From Solirubrobacterales bacterium 67-14 (GTDB lineage Bacteria > Actinomycetota > Thermoleophilia > Solirubrobacterales > 70-9), in assembly GCA_001897355.1 (NCBI GenBank), contig MKST01000011.1, positions 181,876-245,875 on the forward strand: 64,000 nucleotides of DNA. The letters are read 5' to 3'. Of this stretch, positions 8,480 through 17,281 are shown in pieces. The notes below the pieces were generated by a model. That model ran no database searches and was not told the DNA's origin. It worked only from the letters and a program-made list of their open reading frames with translations. Numbering within the stretch: the stretch's first letter is position 1; each line of letters opens with the position of its first letter. A program made the position numbers and the translations under genes.

Positions 8480-9661
8480 TCATCGCGCCCCGTATCTGGC
8501 CAGCAGCCACCGGTACTCCCCGAAGGCCGGCTTTCGCGTGTAGTCGTCGCGCAGCAGGCCGAAGTAGGACTGGTAGTCCGGGCCCTCGCTGTTGTTGTCG
8601 CGCAGGCCGAACCAGCGGAAGTCGGTGATCCCGTAGGTGCCCCGGTAGCGCTGTGCGGTGTTGACGAACTGCCGCAGGATCGCCTTCTGTTCTGCTTCGC
8701 TGCGATCGGGACCGGTCGGCCAGCCGGTCTCCTCGATCTTGAGCGGGAAGTTCGGCCCGAAACCGGCCTTCGGCAGGTAGCACTCGCGCATCTGGGCGAG
8801 CGCTTCGAGGAAGGCGTCGCCGTAATTGGTTATCGCGGCCCGCGGCGGCAGATAAGTGCCCGGATAGAGGTCCAGGCCGATCCAGTCGGTGGCCCGCCTC
8901 AGTTCGCGGCCGCCGACCGTTCCCAGCCGGTCCCAGAAGTCGGCGTCGTCCTGGGCACCGAACCGCCAGGCGAAGTTGAAGCCGATCTTCAGGCGCCCGT
9001 AGCCGAGCCGGTTGGAGAAACGCTGGGCCGTCTTGACCCCGGCGACGAGTGCCTGGGTCGAGTTTTTCCAGGCGCCGTCAGAAGTGTTGGGCGAAACGGC
9101 CAGGTTGACCTCGTTGGTGATCTGCAGTGCCCGGACCGCGCGAATCGGACCGAAAGCACGGACGACCTTGCGCACGTACTCCCGCCAAGTCTTGATGTCG
9201 CCGTCCTGGGCCGGTCGCGGGTGGTAGCGAACCTGGAGCTCGACCCCGAAGCCGAGCCGGCCGTAGTGGCGCGCCATCTTCTGGAACTTGCGAATGCCGC
9301 GCCAGCCATCGGAGAGGAAGAGCCGGTTCAGGCGGACCGTGAAGTCGCGCCGGCCGGCCAGGCGTTTCAGGGCCGCGTCCCGCTTGCGCCAGTCTTCCGG
9401 AACCAGGGGCGTGCTCTGGCCGGCGCCGATCTCCCCGGCCAGCCGCGGGCCAACCCCGAAATGGATGCGAGGCCCGGGGGCCGGCCGATCGTTCGCGTAG
9501 CTCTGCTGGCAGAGCGGGTCCGGCAGTTCCGGTGCCGGGGTTTCGGCCGGCGGGACCTTCCCGCCCACGTCCCAGGGGATCGCCGCAGCCGGGACCGCGC
9601 AGGCGAGCAACAGAGCGCCGACGGCCGCGAACCCGAGACTGGCTCTGCCCAGGCCGTTCAC
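8480..9661 (-). CDS. Secreted clan-A glycoside hydrolase-like protein
   Basis: A 393-residue protein starting with a GTG whose bases overlap the stop of the hipA-like gene (GTGA). The N-terminus is a signal peptide (A-S-L-G-F-A-A-V-G-A-L-L-L-A-C-A-V-P-A-A-A). The rest reads as a TIM-barrel glycosidase: I-T-N-E-V-N would carry the acid/base Glu and K-I-E-E-T-G-W-P-T-G the nucleophile Glu, as in GH39/GH5-like clan-A enzymes. Length fits a single-domain enzyme. The substrate cannot be read. Its coupling to a toxin-kinase gene is odd for a secreted enzyme. Confidence 0.7.
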   Translation of the reverse strand: MNGLGRASLGFAAVGALLLACAVPAAAIPWDVGGKVPPAETPAPELPDPLCQQSYANDRPAPGPRIHFGVGPRLAGEIGAGQSTPLVPEDWRKRDAALKRLAGRRDFTVRLNRLFLSDGWRGIRKFQKMARHYGRLGFGVELQVRYHPRPAQDGDIKTWREYVRKVVRAFGPIRAVRALQITNEVNLAVSPNTSDGAWKNSTQALVAGVKTAQRFSNRLGYGRLKIGFNFAWRFGAQDDADFWDRLGTVGGRELRRATDWIGLDLYPGTYLPPRAAITNYGDAFLEALAQMRECYLPKAGFGPNFPLKIEETGWPTGPDRSEAEQKAILRQFVNTAQRYRGTYGITDFRWFGLRDNNSEGPDYQSYFGLLRDDYTRKPAFGEYRWLLARYGAR

Positions 9662-10971
9662 CGCTGCCGCCCGATCTCGAGCCGGTGGGTATCGGAGATC
9701 CGTTCGATCACGCCCATTTCAACACCGGCATCGGCGCCAAGCTCCGGCCAGGCCGAGACGGCTTCCGTGACTTCCCCGAGCATGGTCTCGACCCGACGCG
9801 GCTTCACCCCGACCAGTTTCCCGACTTCGAGGAAGTCGCCGAGGGTGAAATCGTCACGCTTGCCCGCGATCGACATCTGGTGGGCCGAGGTCCAGCGGCC
9901 GGTCGGGTTGTAGGACCAGGTCAGGTCGAAGGCCGGCGAAAGCGACCACTCGCCGGCCCGGTTCATCAGGAAGGCGATGTTCTTGACGTGATCGTCCTGG
10001 TTCCTGGCCACGACGTTGAAGAGCATGCGGCGGAACTGCTGCTCGATCGCCGCCCGCCCCAGTCCGAGCCGATCGATCACCTGGAACGCCTGCTCGTAGG
10101 AGTTGGCGCCGGGCAGGTTGAAGTCGAGGTGCGCCAGGCCGGCCAGCGACTGCATGTGAAGGCGCCGGCCGGACTCGTCGCGATCGAAGCGACGGGTCAT
10201 GAAATGACGCCGGCCCCCGTCCTCGAGCAGCCGGCATTCCATCATCTCGATCCCACACCGCTCCGCCATCTGTGAGTAGGCCAACTCGATCACTCCGTAA
10301 CCGCGGGGCTCCCCGATCTCCCGGCTTTCGTCCTCTACGCCGTCGAACTTGAGGATCCAGTGCTCGAATCCTTCGGGCACGTCGAGCTGGCCGGAGCGGA
10401 CCTCGAAGGTCCGCGGGTTGAAGGCGAGCAGGGCCTTGGCCCGCGCCCCGCCGGCCGAGGTGCCGACCCGCAGGATCTCCCCCAGGGCATGCTCGCGGTC
10501 GTCTTCGCCCAGGCTGGCCCTGAGGTCGCCCCGGCGGGCGAGAACCGCGGCGGCAAGGTCGGCCAGCGCCTCGACCTCGACCGGGTGGCTCTCGACCGGC
10601 TCGGGCCCGGTCGCCGGCCGGTACTCGAGAGCCCCCATGCCCCGGCTGCCGGTGTAGCAGAGGCGCTCGACCGCGCCCATGCTGTCCGGTTCCCGACCCT
10701 GGCGGGCCAGCCAGGCATCGATCAGCGCGTTGCCGAAGCGGTCCGGCAGCGAGTCGGCCAGCATGCCCGGCAGGCCGCGGAAGCTCTCGCGGGAGAGCCC
10801 GGGGAACGAGTAGCGGCGACCGGCGGCCAGCGGCATCTCGATCGGGGCGACCTCGATCCCGCTGCCGGCGAATTCCGGCGTGTACTCGAACTCGGCCACG
10901 CTTTCGCCGTCGGCCACGGCGACGGCGCCGATCCGACGGCCCCACATCCGCACCTCGGCCACGGTGCTCAC
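9658..10971 (-). CDS. hipA: HipA-like Ser/Thr kinase toxin
   Basis: A 437-residue HipA-family kinase. Seen in order: N-terminal HipA_N-like region with L-P-D-R-F-G-N; the Gly-rich P-loop-like G-T-S-A-G-G-A-R-A-K near 235; W-I-L-K-F-D-G; M-T-R-R-F-D-R; the catalytic N-Q-D-D-H-V-K-N; and metal-binding S-P-A-F-D-L-T. All kinase motifs are intact. Known HipA proteins phosphorylate glutamyl-tRNA synthetase or related targets and cause dormancy unless bound by HipB. The GTG at 10971, 13 nt after the antitoxin gene, was chosen over the long frame starting at 11148 because that extension would overlap the antitoxin gene and is not HipA-like. Confidence 0.88.
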   Translation of the reverse strand: MSTVAEVRMWGRRIGAVAVADGESVAEFEYTPEFAGSGIEVAPIEMPLAAGRRYSFPGLSRESFRGLPGMLADSLPDRFGNALIDAWLARQGREPDSMGAVERLCYTGSRGMGALEYRPATGPEPVESHPVEVEALADLAAAVLARRGDLRASLGEDDREHALGEILRVGTSAGGARAKALLAFNPRTFEVRSGQLDVPEGFEHWILKFDGVEDESREIGEPRGYGVIELAYSQMAERCGIEMMECRLLEDGGRRHFMTRRFDRDESGRRLHMQSLAGLAHLDFNLPGANSYEQAFQVIDRLGLGRAAIEQQFRRMLFNVVARNQDDHVKNIAFLMNRAGEWSLSPAFDLTWSYNPTGRWTSAHQMSIAGKRDDFTLGDFLEVGKLVGVKPRRVETMLGEVTEAVSAWPELGADAGVEMGVIERISDTHRLEIGRQR

Positions 10972-10984
10972 CCGCCCACCCCGC

Positions 10985-11332
10985 TCACGATCCTTCCTCG
11001 TCCCAGCGCCACTCGCTGGCCGGTTCCTCGCGCCGGGTCGAGGCACGGGCACGTTGCCTGCCGGCCGGACCCTTGTCGAGCTGTTCGAGTGGCCCCGGGC
11101 CACGACCCGGGGCCAAGGCGTCGAGTGAGCCTTCCATCCCCAGGGCACGGAGCACCCGGACCAGGGTCAGGGTAGAGACCGACTCGCCCGCCTCCAGGCG
11201 ACGAACGGTGTCGCGGGTGACGCCGGCCTCGGTGGCAAGCTGCGTCTGGCTCAGGTTGCGCGAAAGACGCTCGCGCTGGAGCCCCGAGCCGAGCGATTCC
11301 AAAACTGCATCATCTGTCTTTCTGATGGACAT
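10985..11332 (-). CDS. hipB: XRE-family HTH antitoxin (HipB-like)
   Basis: A 115-residue protein with a Cro/C1-type HTH at about 18-75 (L-S-Q-T-Q-L-A-T-E-A-G-V-T-R-D-T-V) and a charged, probably disordered tail. It precedes hipA, as is typical for hipBA, so it should bind and neutralise the kinase and repress the operon. No Shine-Dalgarno is visible before the ATG, and the first operator repeat overlaps the start codon; translation could be leaderless. Confidence 0.85.
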   Translation of the reverse strand: MSIRKTDDAVLESLGSGLQRERLSRNLSQTQLATEAGVTRDTVRRLEAGESVSTLTLVRVLRALGMEGSLDALAPGRGPGPLEQLDKGPAGRQRARASTRREEPASEWRWDEEGS

Positions 11333-11396
11333 AGTGACTTATCTTTCAGTCACTATAACAGTTCAAGGTACCTATGACTGATATTTCAGTCACTAA
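11331..11396. promoter_or_regulatory. Paired palindromic operators upstream of hipBA
   Basis: Two related inverted repeats: 11331-11339 with 11348-11356 (ATAGTGACT and its exact complement, 8-nt gap), and 11376-11381 with 11386-11391 (GACTGA and complement, 4-nt gap). Both contain the same 12-mer TTTCAGTCACTA, at 11344-11355 and 11384-11395, exactly 40 bp apart. The left site covers the hipB start codon. This is the arrangement expected for HipB autoregulation with two dimers on the same DNA face. Confidence 0.75.
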
Positions 11397-11429
11397 GATC
11401 TCACCCGTCATTACGACTGACGACCCTGC

Positions 11430-11441
11430 GAACATAGGTTC
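11430..11441. promoter_or_regulatory. SOS (LexA) box upstream of dinB
   Basis: GAACATAGGTTC is an exact match to the Gram-positive/actinobacterial LexA consensus GAAC-N4-GTTC, with flanking C and G extending the palindrome. It ends directly at the GTG start of the DNA polymerase IV gene, so LexA binding would block its promoter. Confidence 0.85.
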
Positions 11442-12647
11442 GTGACCGCCCCTTCCATCCTGCACGCCGACCTCGACGCCTTCTATGCGTCGGTCGAGCA
11501 GCGTGACGACCCTTCGCTGCGCGGCCGGCCGGTGATCGTCGGCACGGGCGTCGTCCTCGCGGCCAGCTACGAAGCCAAGGCCCGTGGGATCTACACCACC
11601 ATGAACGGCCGCGAAGCGCGCCGGGCCTGCCCCGAGGCTGCCGTGGTCCCGCCCCGGATGGAGACCTACTCGAAGGCCAGCAAGGCGGTCTACGAGATCT
11701 TCAACGACACGGCACCGGTGGTCGAGGGCATCTCGATCGACGAGGCCTTCCTCGAGGTCGGCGGCATGGAGCACATCTCGGGTACGCCGCCGGAGATTGC
11801 CGCGGCCCTGAGGAAGCGGGTGCTCGCCGAAGCGGGGTTGCCGATCTCGGTCGGCGTGGCGCGGACGAAATTCCTGGCCAAGGTGGCGAGCGGTGCGGCG
11901 AAACCGGATGGCCTGCTCGTGGTCGAACCGGACCGGGAGCAGGCATTCCTCCACCCCCTGCCGATCCAGGCCCTCTGGGGCGTGGGCAAGGTCACGACTT
12001 CGAAGCTCAACGGGCTCGGCATCCGCACGGTCGGGGACGTTGCCCGGACCAGCCGGGTGAGGTTGGCCGCGGTGATCGGTGAATCGGCCGCAGCCCACCT
12101 GGCGGACCTGGCCAACGGGCGCGACCCGCGGCCCGTTCAGCCGCGGGAGCGACGCAAGTCGATCGGCGCCCAGAGCGCCTTCCCCCGCGGCTCCCGCGAC
12201 CGGAACCAGGTCGATTCGTTGGCCGCGGCCCTGGTCGACCGCACCGCCCGCCGGCTCCGCGCCGCCGGGCGGGCCTGCCGCACGGTCTCGATCGGGCTCC
12301 GGTTCGACGACTTCTCCCGGGCCAGCCGGGCCCGTACCCTGCCCTTCCCGACCGACCAGACCGAGACCGTCCTCGCCGCGGTCAGGGAACTCTTCGACGC
12401 CTCGGGCGAGGAAATCGCGCAGAAGGGCCTGACCCTGATCGGGATTTCTCTCGGCAACCTCGAAAAGGCCGACACGGTTCAGATGGAGTTGCCGTTGAGC
12501 GAACGAGAGTCGAAGGGTGGGATCGACAACTCGGCCCTGGATCAAGCCGTGGACGACGTCCGCTCCCGGTTCGGCGAAGACGTGATCAAGAGAGCATCGA
12601 TGATCGACGCCGACCAGGGGACCGCCGTCCCCACCCTGCCGGACTAG
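11442..12647 (+). CDS. dinB: DNA polymerase IV (Y-family translesion polymerase)
   Basis: A 401-residue Y-family polymerase. The N-terminus I-L-H-A-D-L-D-A-F-Y-A-S-V-E-Q holds the first metal Asp and the steric-gate Tyr; S-I-D-E-A-F-L carries the catalytic Asp-Glu; thumb (HhH-like G-V-G-K) and little-finger domains follow. Q-M-E-L-P-L near residue 347 is a beta-clamp-binding motif. It copies past damaged bases at the cost of errors. The GTG at 11442 gives the canonical N-terminus and abuts the SOS box, which leaves no room for a normal leader. Its stop codon shares a CTAG with the stop of the convergent protease gene. Confidence 0.95.
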   Translation: MTAPSILHADLDAFYASVEQRDDPSLRGRPVIVGTGVVLAASYEAKARGIYTTMNGREARRACPEAAVVPPRMETYSKASKAVYEIFNDTAPVVEGISIDEAFLEVGGMEHISGTPPEIAAALRKRVLAEAGLPISVGVARTKFLAKVASGAAKPDGLLVVEPDREQAFLHPLPIQALWGVGKVTTSKLNGLGIRTVGDVARTSRVRLAAVIGESAAAHLADLANGRDPRPVQPRERRKSIGAQSAFPRGSRDRNQVDSLAAALVDRTARRLRAAGRACRTVSIGLRFDDFSRASRARTLPFPTDQTETVLAAVRELFDASGEEIAQKGLTLIGISLGNLEKADTVQMELPLSERESKGGIDNSALDQAVDDVRSRFGEDVIKRASMIDADQGTAVPTLPD

Positions 12648-15600
12648 CGGCGGCTGATCCGGACCCGGATCCGCACCGTTCTCTTGTTGCCGGCGCGGTC
12701 GATGGCGGTGGCGGTGTAGATGCCGCGCTTGCCGCGGCGCTTCCAGTGGACGCCGCAACTGCGCAGGCCCGAGGTGCGGTCCCGAGCAACGCACCGGGCC
12801 CGGCGCATCCGCTTGTAGGTCGCTCCAGCGCGGACCCCGGCGATCCGGACCTTCGGCTTGGTCCGGTCGATATTGATCCCCCGTAGGACCAGCGAGGCCC
12901 GGCCTCCGTCCCGCGCCACGATCGTCTCAGTCACCTTCTGACCTCGTCCGTCCCGGGTCAGGCGACGCCGCGGCGGACAGCCCCCCATCAGCTCGGAGCC
13001 GTGGGTGGTGCAGGTGAACGTGACCGCGACCGGCTTGCGGAACCAGCCGAAGCGATTCTTGCCCTTGGTCGCGATCCGGCCGACGATGCCCGGATCGGAA
13101 CGCTGGACCTGGTCGGCGGACGGGCCGAAGTCGGCATCGCCGGCGTACTCGGCCCGAACCTGATGGGTCGCACCATGGGCGACCTCACGGTCCAGCCTGG
13201 CGATGCCATCCGCGACCGTCGCACTGCCGACCGGCTTGCCGTCGACCAGGAAGGCGACCTGGCCCGTAGGCGTCGGCAGGTTGCTGCCGACCGCCTTCAC
13301 CCTGGCGACGATCGCGTTCGAGCTCACCGAGACTTCGGTCTGGGAGGCCACGCCTTCGAGACCGATCGCCTGTGCCTTCTCACCGACCCGGTTGTGGAAG
13401 TGGAGCATCAGCACGCCGCGCCCGCCGTCCGCCTTGTAGGAGGCGATGTTCTTGGTGACGGTCAGGTCCGCCCCGGGTTGGTCCTCGACCAGCGGCCCGT
13501 AGCCGTCCCGGTCGGTGACCGTGATCCCCGGCCGGTAGAGGTTCGCGGTCAGGGGATCCTTGAGGTCGTCCGTGCCGGGATCGACCCCGATCATGTCGAT
13601 CGACTGGTTGGAGGAATAGGTGTATCCCTCGACGCCATAGGAGATGCGGGGGTTTGCCGCGTTGACCCCGTAGTCCGCCAGTTTCGCCAGGGAGACCGGC
13701 AGCACGATCACGTCGCTGTCGTAAAGCGCCGTGTCGAGATCGCCGAAGCGGCCGTTGATGCCCACCGCGCTGATCACTCGCTGACCTTTCGGCCTGGACG
13801 GGTCGACCAGGGCACTGACGAAGGTGTCGTCATCGCCGACCCGGGTGTTGTAGACGAACAGGTCCGGGGTGCCGTCGCCATCGACGTCGAGGTCGATCTG
13901 GATGTAGGCCTTGTCGGAGGGGATCGCCCACGGCCCGTGGACGGCCACCGCAAAGTAGGCGCGCCCGTTGGCGGGATTGGAGACCAGGCCCGCATTCGAG
14001 GTGTAGCCGACCGCCTTCAGGTCCGCGTACTTCTCTTCCGGCAGTCGCCAGCAGTTGAACTCGATGTCCTCACTGCATTGCGGCGACTCGCCGCTGGTCG
14101 CCTGCAGCTCGAAGCCGGCGGCGATCGACTCGATGTCGTTGTCGGGGTCGCCGTCTCCGACCCCGTTGTCGCGGTCCTCGGTTCCCACGCCTTGGCCGGC
14201 CAGTTCGAAGCTCGCTTTCTGGTCGGGACTGTTGGCACTCGCAGCGGTCCGATGGATCTCCAGCGAGTCCGGCTGGGACATGTCCGAGGCGGGCCGCGGC
14301 GAAGCGTAGACCGGAACTCGTAGCTGGGTACCCGGGGTGGTCGGGTCGAGCAGCAACCGGCCGAAGGCCTCGGCCAGGGTCTCCCTCGGGTAGGCGGGAT
14401 CGCCTTGACCCTCACGCCCGACGGTCGGGTCGACCGCCTTGGTCAGCTCGGAGGGATCATCGATCTCGAGGCTTACGGTCACGGTCGTGGTCTCGCCCGG
14501 GTCGACGGTCACTTCGGCGGGCGAGACGCTGAACTCCGCCCCGGGCACCTCGTTGATCGGGTCGTACGAGGCGTCAAAGGTCGCGGATGATCCGGACTGG
14601 TTGTCCACCGTGATGTCCCGGCTCAGGATCATCGGCGCGGACGCCGCAACCGGCCCGAAAGAAGTGCTGACCGCGCCGTTCTGCGCGTCGTAGGCGAGCA
14701 CCTTGTTGCCAGTCGCGAGTTCGGCGTCGATCCGGCCGGCCCCGACCCGGGGCGGCCCGTAGGTCCCACTTCCGGGATCGGCCGCTCCGCCCGGATGGAG
14801 GTCGTGCGCGGCCGTGTTCATGATGTCGGCCTTGACCTGGAGCGGTGTCCAGTCAGGGTTGGCCTCCCGCACCAGCGCGGCCAGGCCGGCGGTCATCGGT
14901 GAAGCCATCGAGGTGCCGGAGTAGCTGATCCCGTCGCTGCCCTGGCCGACCGCCGCCGAGAAGATCGAGTTGCCGACCGCAGTCACGTCCGGCTTGACGT
15001 TGCCCACCGCATGGATGCCACGCGAAGAGAACGACGACACCTTGTCGTTGTCCAAGGGGAAAGACTGGCTGACCGCGTTGACTTCGGTGCCGTTCACCGT
15101 CACCGCCTGCGAGTTGTCGAGGGCGTCGCGAATCGCGTCGGCACCGGACTTGACCATCAGCACCCCGGGGATCCCGTCGTCGCCGTTGATCCCGGCCGAG
15201 AAGGACTCGGAGTCGCTGCCGAAGATGAACCCGTCCGCACCGGCCGCCGCCAGGTTCGCGCCGCGGGTGATCGATGGGCACTCCGGCGAAGCGTCATGCC
15301 ACTTGACCAAGACCACCTCGCCGTCGAAGGTGTGCGCCGGGTAAGGGTCGCAAGCGGTCTGATTACCGGCCGGGGCCGCCACGACCGGACCGCCCAGGTC
15401 GGGGCCGCTCTTCCAGTCGTAGAGCTCGGACCGGGTGATCCCGAAGAGGCTGTCGTTGCCGTCGATCGTCACCTCGGCCCCGTCGACCTTGGAGCCAGCG
15501 TCGACCGAGCTGGCCACGCTGAGCACCTTCGAGGCGTCGCCGGGCGAGCCGGTGATGTCGGTGTGGTCACCCGCGTTGCCGGCTGCCGCGACCACGGACA

Positions 15601-16663
15601 CGCCCATGTCGACCGCGGCGTTGGCGGCGACCGAGTCGCCGTCCTGGACCGATCCGAAGTCCGAGCCGAGCGACATGTTGATCACATCCACGTGGTCACT
15701 GGGGTCACCGTCGTTGTTCGGGTCCACCGCGCGGTCGATCGCCTCGGTGATCACGTTGGTGCTGCCGTCGCAGCCGAAGACCTTGATTGCGAAGATCCTC
15801 GCCTCCGGCGCCATGCCGGGGCCGATCTTCATCCCGTCGAAATCGATGCTGTCGTCGTAGGCGCCGGAGTAGGTCGAGCCGTCGGCGGCTACGCCGAAAC
15901 CGGCCGCCGAGCCGGCGACGTGAGAGCCGTGGCCACCGCAGTCGAGCGGGTTCGGGTCAGGGTGGGGATCAGGCTGGTAATCCTCGGAATCGGGGTCTGC
16001 GTCATAGGAATCGCCGACCAGGTCGATCCCGACCCCATCGGCGAACTTGTCCTGGTCGACCAAGCCGGGGTCGATCGCTTGATCCTCGTCGGCGTGGGCC
16101 TCGTCGTAGGCCGTGGTCGTGCCCGGCCCGCCGAAGTCGGAGTGGGTGTAGTCGATCCCCGAATCGATCACGCCGATCGTCTGTCCGGTCCCGCGGAAGC
16201 CGGTCTCCTGCCAGGCCAGCGGGGCCGATTGGAAGGGAACCGCATAGGAGTTGTCCGGGTACTTCGGCGCGATCGGGTAGACGGCGCGCACACCGGGAAT
16301 CCGCGCGAGCAGATCCTGGTCGCCGGCCGGGGCCGTCACGCCGACGCCGGCCAGCACGCTGTGAGTCCGGTAGATGACGTCGGCCCGGGCGGGCAGCTCG
16401 TCGATGACTTCGGCCTGTGCCCCGGTGATCTCGGACTTCTGGTTGCGGGCCGCCTGCCGGGCGGTCCGCAGACCCTCGTCTCGGCTCTGCCGGAATGCCT
16501 GCACGGTCGAGGGCTCGTCCAGCTTCAGCAGGAAGGCCTGGGGCAGCGCCCGCTCGCCGGCGACCCGGGCCGCCGAAGCTCCCTGGCCCGAGGGCAGGAT
16601 GAACGCCAGGGTCGCGATCGTCGCCACTACGAGCGCCTTTGCACCCAACCTGCTGTTCTTCAC
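12644..16663 (-). CDS. Large secreted subtilisin-family (S8) protease
   Basis: A 1339-residue secreted serine protease. Signal peptide 1-32; I9-type propeptide about 40-135; S8 catalytic domain with Asp167 (V-I-D-S-G-I-D), His245 (G-G-H-G-S-H-V-A-G), oxyanion Asn363 (A-A-G-N-A-G) and Ser585 (S-G-T-S-M-A-S-P); a PA domain about 400-530 is inserted before the Ser. It continues with beta-sandwich regions, an Ig-like Y-A-G-D-A-D-F segment and a Lys/Arg-rich C-terminus ending R-V-R-I-S-R-R. Acidic D-x-D-x-D stretches (D-P-N-N-D-G-D, D-V-D-G-D-G) suggest calcium binding. The start is GTG with AAGGGG 9 nt upstream. It probably degrades extracellular protein. Confidence 0.92.
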   Translation of the reverse strand: MKNSRLGAKALVVATIATLAFILPSGQGASAARVAGERALPQAFLLKLDEPSTVQAFRQSRDEGLRTARQAARNQKSEITGAQAEVIDELPARADVIYRTHSVLAGVGVTAPAGDQDLLARIPGVRAVYPIAPKYPDNSYAVPFQSAPLAWQETGFRGTGQTIGVIDSGIDYTHSDFGGPGTTTAYDEAHADEDQAIDPGLVDQDKFADGVGIDLVGDSYDADPDSEDYQPDPHPDPNPLDCGGHGSHVAGSAAGFGVAADGSTYSGAYDDSIDFDGMKIGPGMAPEARIFAIKVFGCDGSTNVITEAIDRAVDPNNDGDPSDHVDVINMSLGSDFGSVQDGDSVAANAAVDMGVSVVAAAGNAGDHTDITGSPGDASKVLSVASSVDAGSKVDGAEVTIDGNDSLFGITRSELYDWKSGPDLGGPVVAAPAGNQTACDPYPAHTFDGEVVLVKWHDASPECPSITRGANLAAAGADGFIFGSDSESFSAGINGDDGIPGVLMVKSGADAIRDALDNSQAVTVNGTEVNAVSQSFPLDNDKVSSFSSRGIHAVGNVKPDVTAVGNSIFSAAVGQGSDGISYSGTSMASPMTAGLAALVREANPDWTPLQVKADIMNTAAHDLHPGGAADPGSGTYGPPRVGAGRIDAELATGNKVLAYDAQNGAVSTSFGPVAASAPMILSRDITVDNQSGSSATFDASYDPINEVPGAEFSVSPAEVTVDPGETTTVTVSLEIDDPSELTKAVDPTVGREGQGDPAYPRETLAEAFGRLLLDPTTPGTQLRVPVYASPRPASDMSQPDSLEIHRTAASANSPDQKASFELAGQGVGTEDRDNGVGDGDPDNDIESIAAGFELQATSGESPQCSEDIEFNCWRLPEEKYADLKAVGYTSNAGLVSNPANGRAYFAVAVHGPWAIPSDKAYIQIDLDVDGDGTPDLFVYNTRVGDDDTFVSALVDPSRPKGQRVISAVGINGRFGDLDTALYDSDVIVLPVSLAKLADYGVNAANPRISYGVEGYTYSSNQSIDMIGVDPGTDDLKDPLTANLYRPGITVTDRDGYGPLVEDQPGADLTVTKNIASYKADGGRGVLMLHFHNRVGEKAQAIGLEGVASQTEVSVSSNAIVARVKAVGSNLPTPTGQVAFLVDGKPVGSATVADGIARLDREVAHGATHQVRAEYAGDADFGPSADQVQRSDPGIVGRIATKGKNRFGWFRKPVAVTFTCTTHGSELMGGCPPRRRLTRDGRGQKVTETIVARDGGRASLVLRGINIDRTKPKVRIAGVRAGATYKRMRRARCVARDRTSGLRSCGVHWKRRGKRGIYTATAIDRAGNKRTVRIRVRISRR

Positions 16664-16708
16664 CTGGCCAGCCCCTTGCTCGATCTCGATGCCTGAGGGC
16701 CGGAAGGC

Positions 16709-16748
16709 CGGCCCGAACCGATATGAGTCTAAACATCGGTCCGGGCCG
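16709..16748 (-). terminator. Hairpin between the DUF6174 gene and the S8 protease gene
   Basis: Arms 16709-16722 and 16735-16748 pair at 13 of 14 positions around a 12-nt loop. It follows the stop of the upstream minus-strand gene by 19 nt and lies about 45 nt before the protease start. It can end the first transcript or be part of the protease leader; no T-run follows. Confidence 0.5.
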
Positions 16749-16766
16749 AAAGTGGCGGTCGGGCGC

Positions 16767-17243
16767 TCAGGGCTTGAGCGGACTCACGTTCTTGATCCGG
16801 TAGCCGATCTCGTCGTCGGCGGCCATCGCGATGTAGTCGATCCACGCCTTCTTCGGGAACCCGAGCTTCTGGTCATACTTGACGTCAAGCACCGCGACCT
16901 TCCGTTTGATCGCCTGGGAGATGATCCGGAACATGCCCGGGACTGTGCGAGGGCCGTACCAGGGTCGGTTCGAGATCTTGACCGGCTTGCCCTTGCGGAC
17001 CGTGATCTTGGCCTGGAACGGCCCGGCGCAGAAGCAGGTGCGGGCCGCCTTCATCCGATAGTCCGCGATGCCCTGGCCGAGCCACTTCTCACGGGCCTGC
17101 CGGAACTCACGGACCGCGGTCCCGTCGGTGATCCCGGGATCGACCTGGTCGTCGAGCGACTTGCCGGCGGTCGCGTCGGCGCTGAAGGCCAGTGAGCAGA
17201 GAACCGGAACGAGGATGAGCAGCTTTTTCATGTGCATATGCAT
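16767..17243 (-). CDS. Small secreted DUF6174-like protein
   Basis: About 158 residues with a short signal peptide (K-K-L-L-I-L-V-P-V-L-C-S-L-A-F-S-A-D-A). The mature part has W-x-x-x-x-I-A-D-Y-x-M, T-C-F-C-A-G-P and I-T-V-R-K-G-K-P-V, the pattern of DUF6174 domain proteins, whose function is unknown. Candidate ATG starts are at 17243, 17237 and 17231 (M-H-M-H-M-K-K), none with a clear Shine-Dalgarno. It is divergent from the PLP-enzyme gene. Confidence 0.65.
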   Translation of the reverse strand: MHMHMKKLLILVPVLCSLAFSADATAGKSLDDQVDPGITDGTAVREFRQAREKWLGQGIADYRMKAARTCFCAGPFQAKITVRKGKPVKISNRPWYGPRTVPGMFRIISQAIKRKVAVLDVKYDQKLGFPKKAWIDYIAMAADDEIGYRIKNVSPLKP

Positions 17244-17281
17244 ATCTACTGAACCCGATCCCGATCGGTCACAATCATGGC

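Noticed and set aside
13001-14323. 440-residue ORF antisense to the S8 protease
   Set aside because: No recognisable motifs, wholly inside the protease gene.
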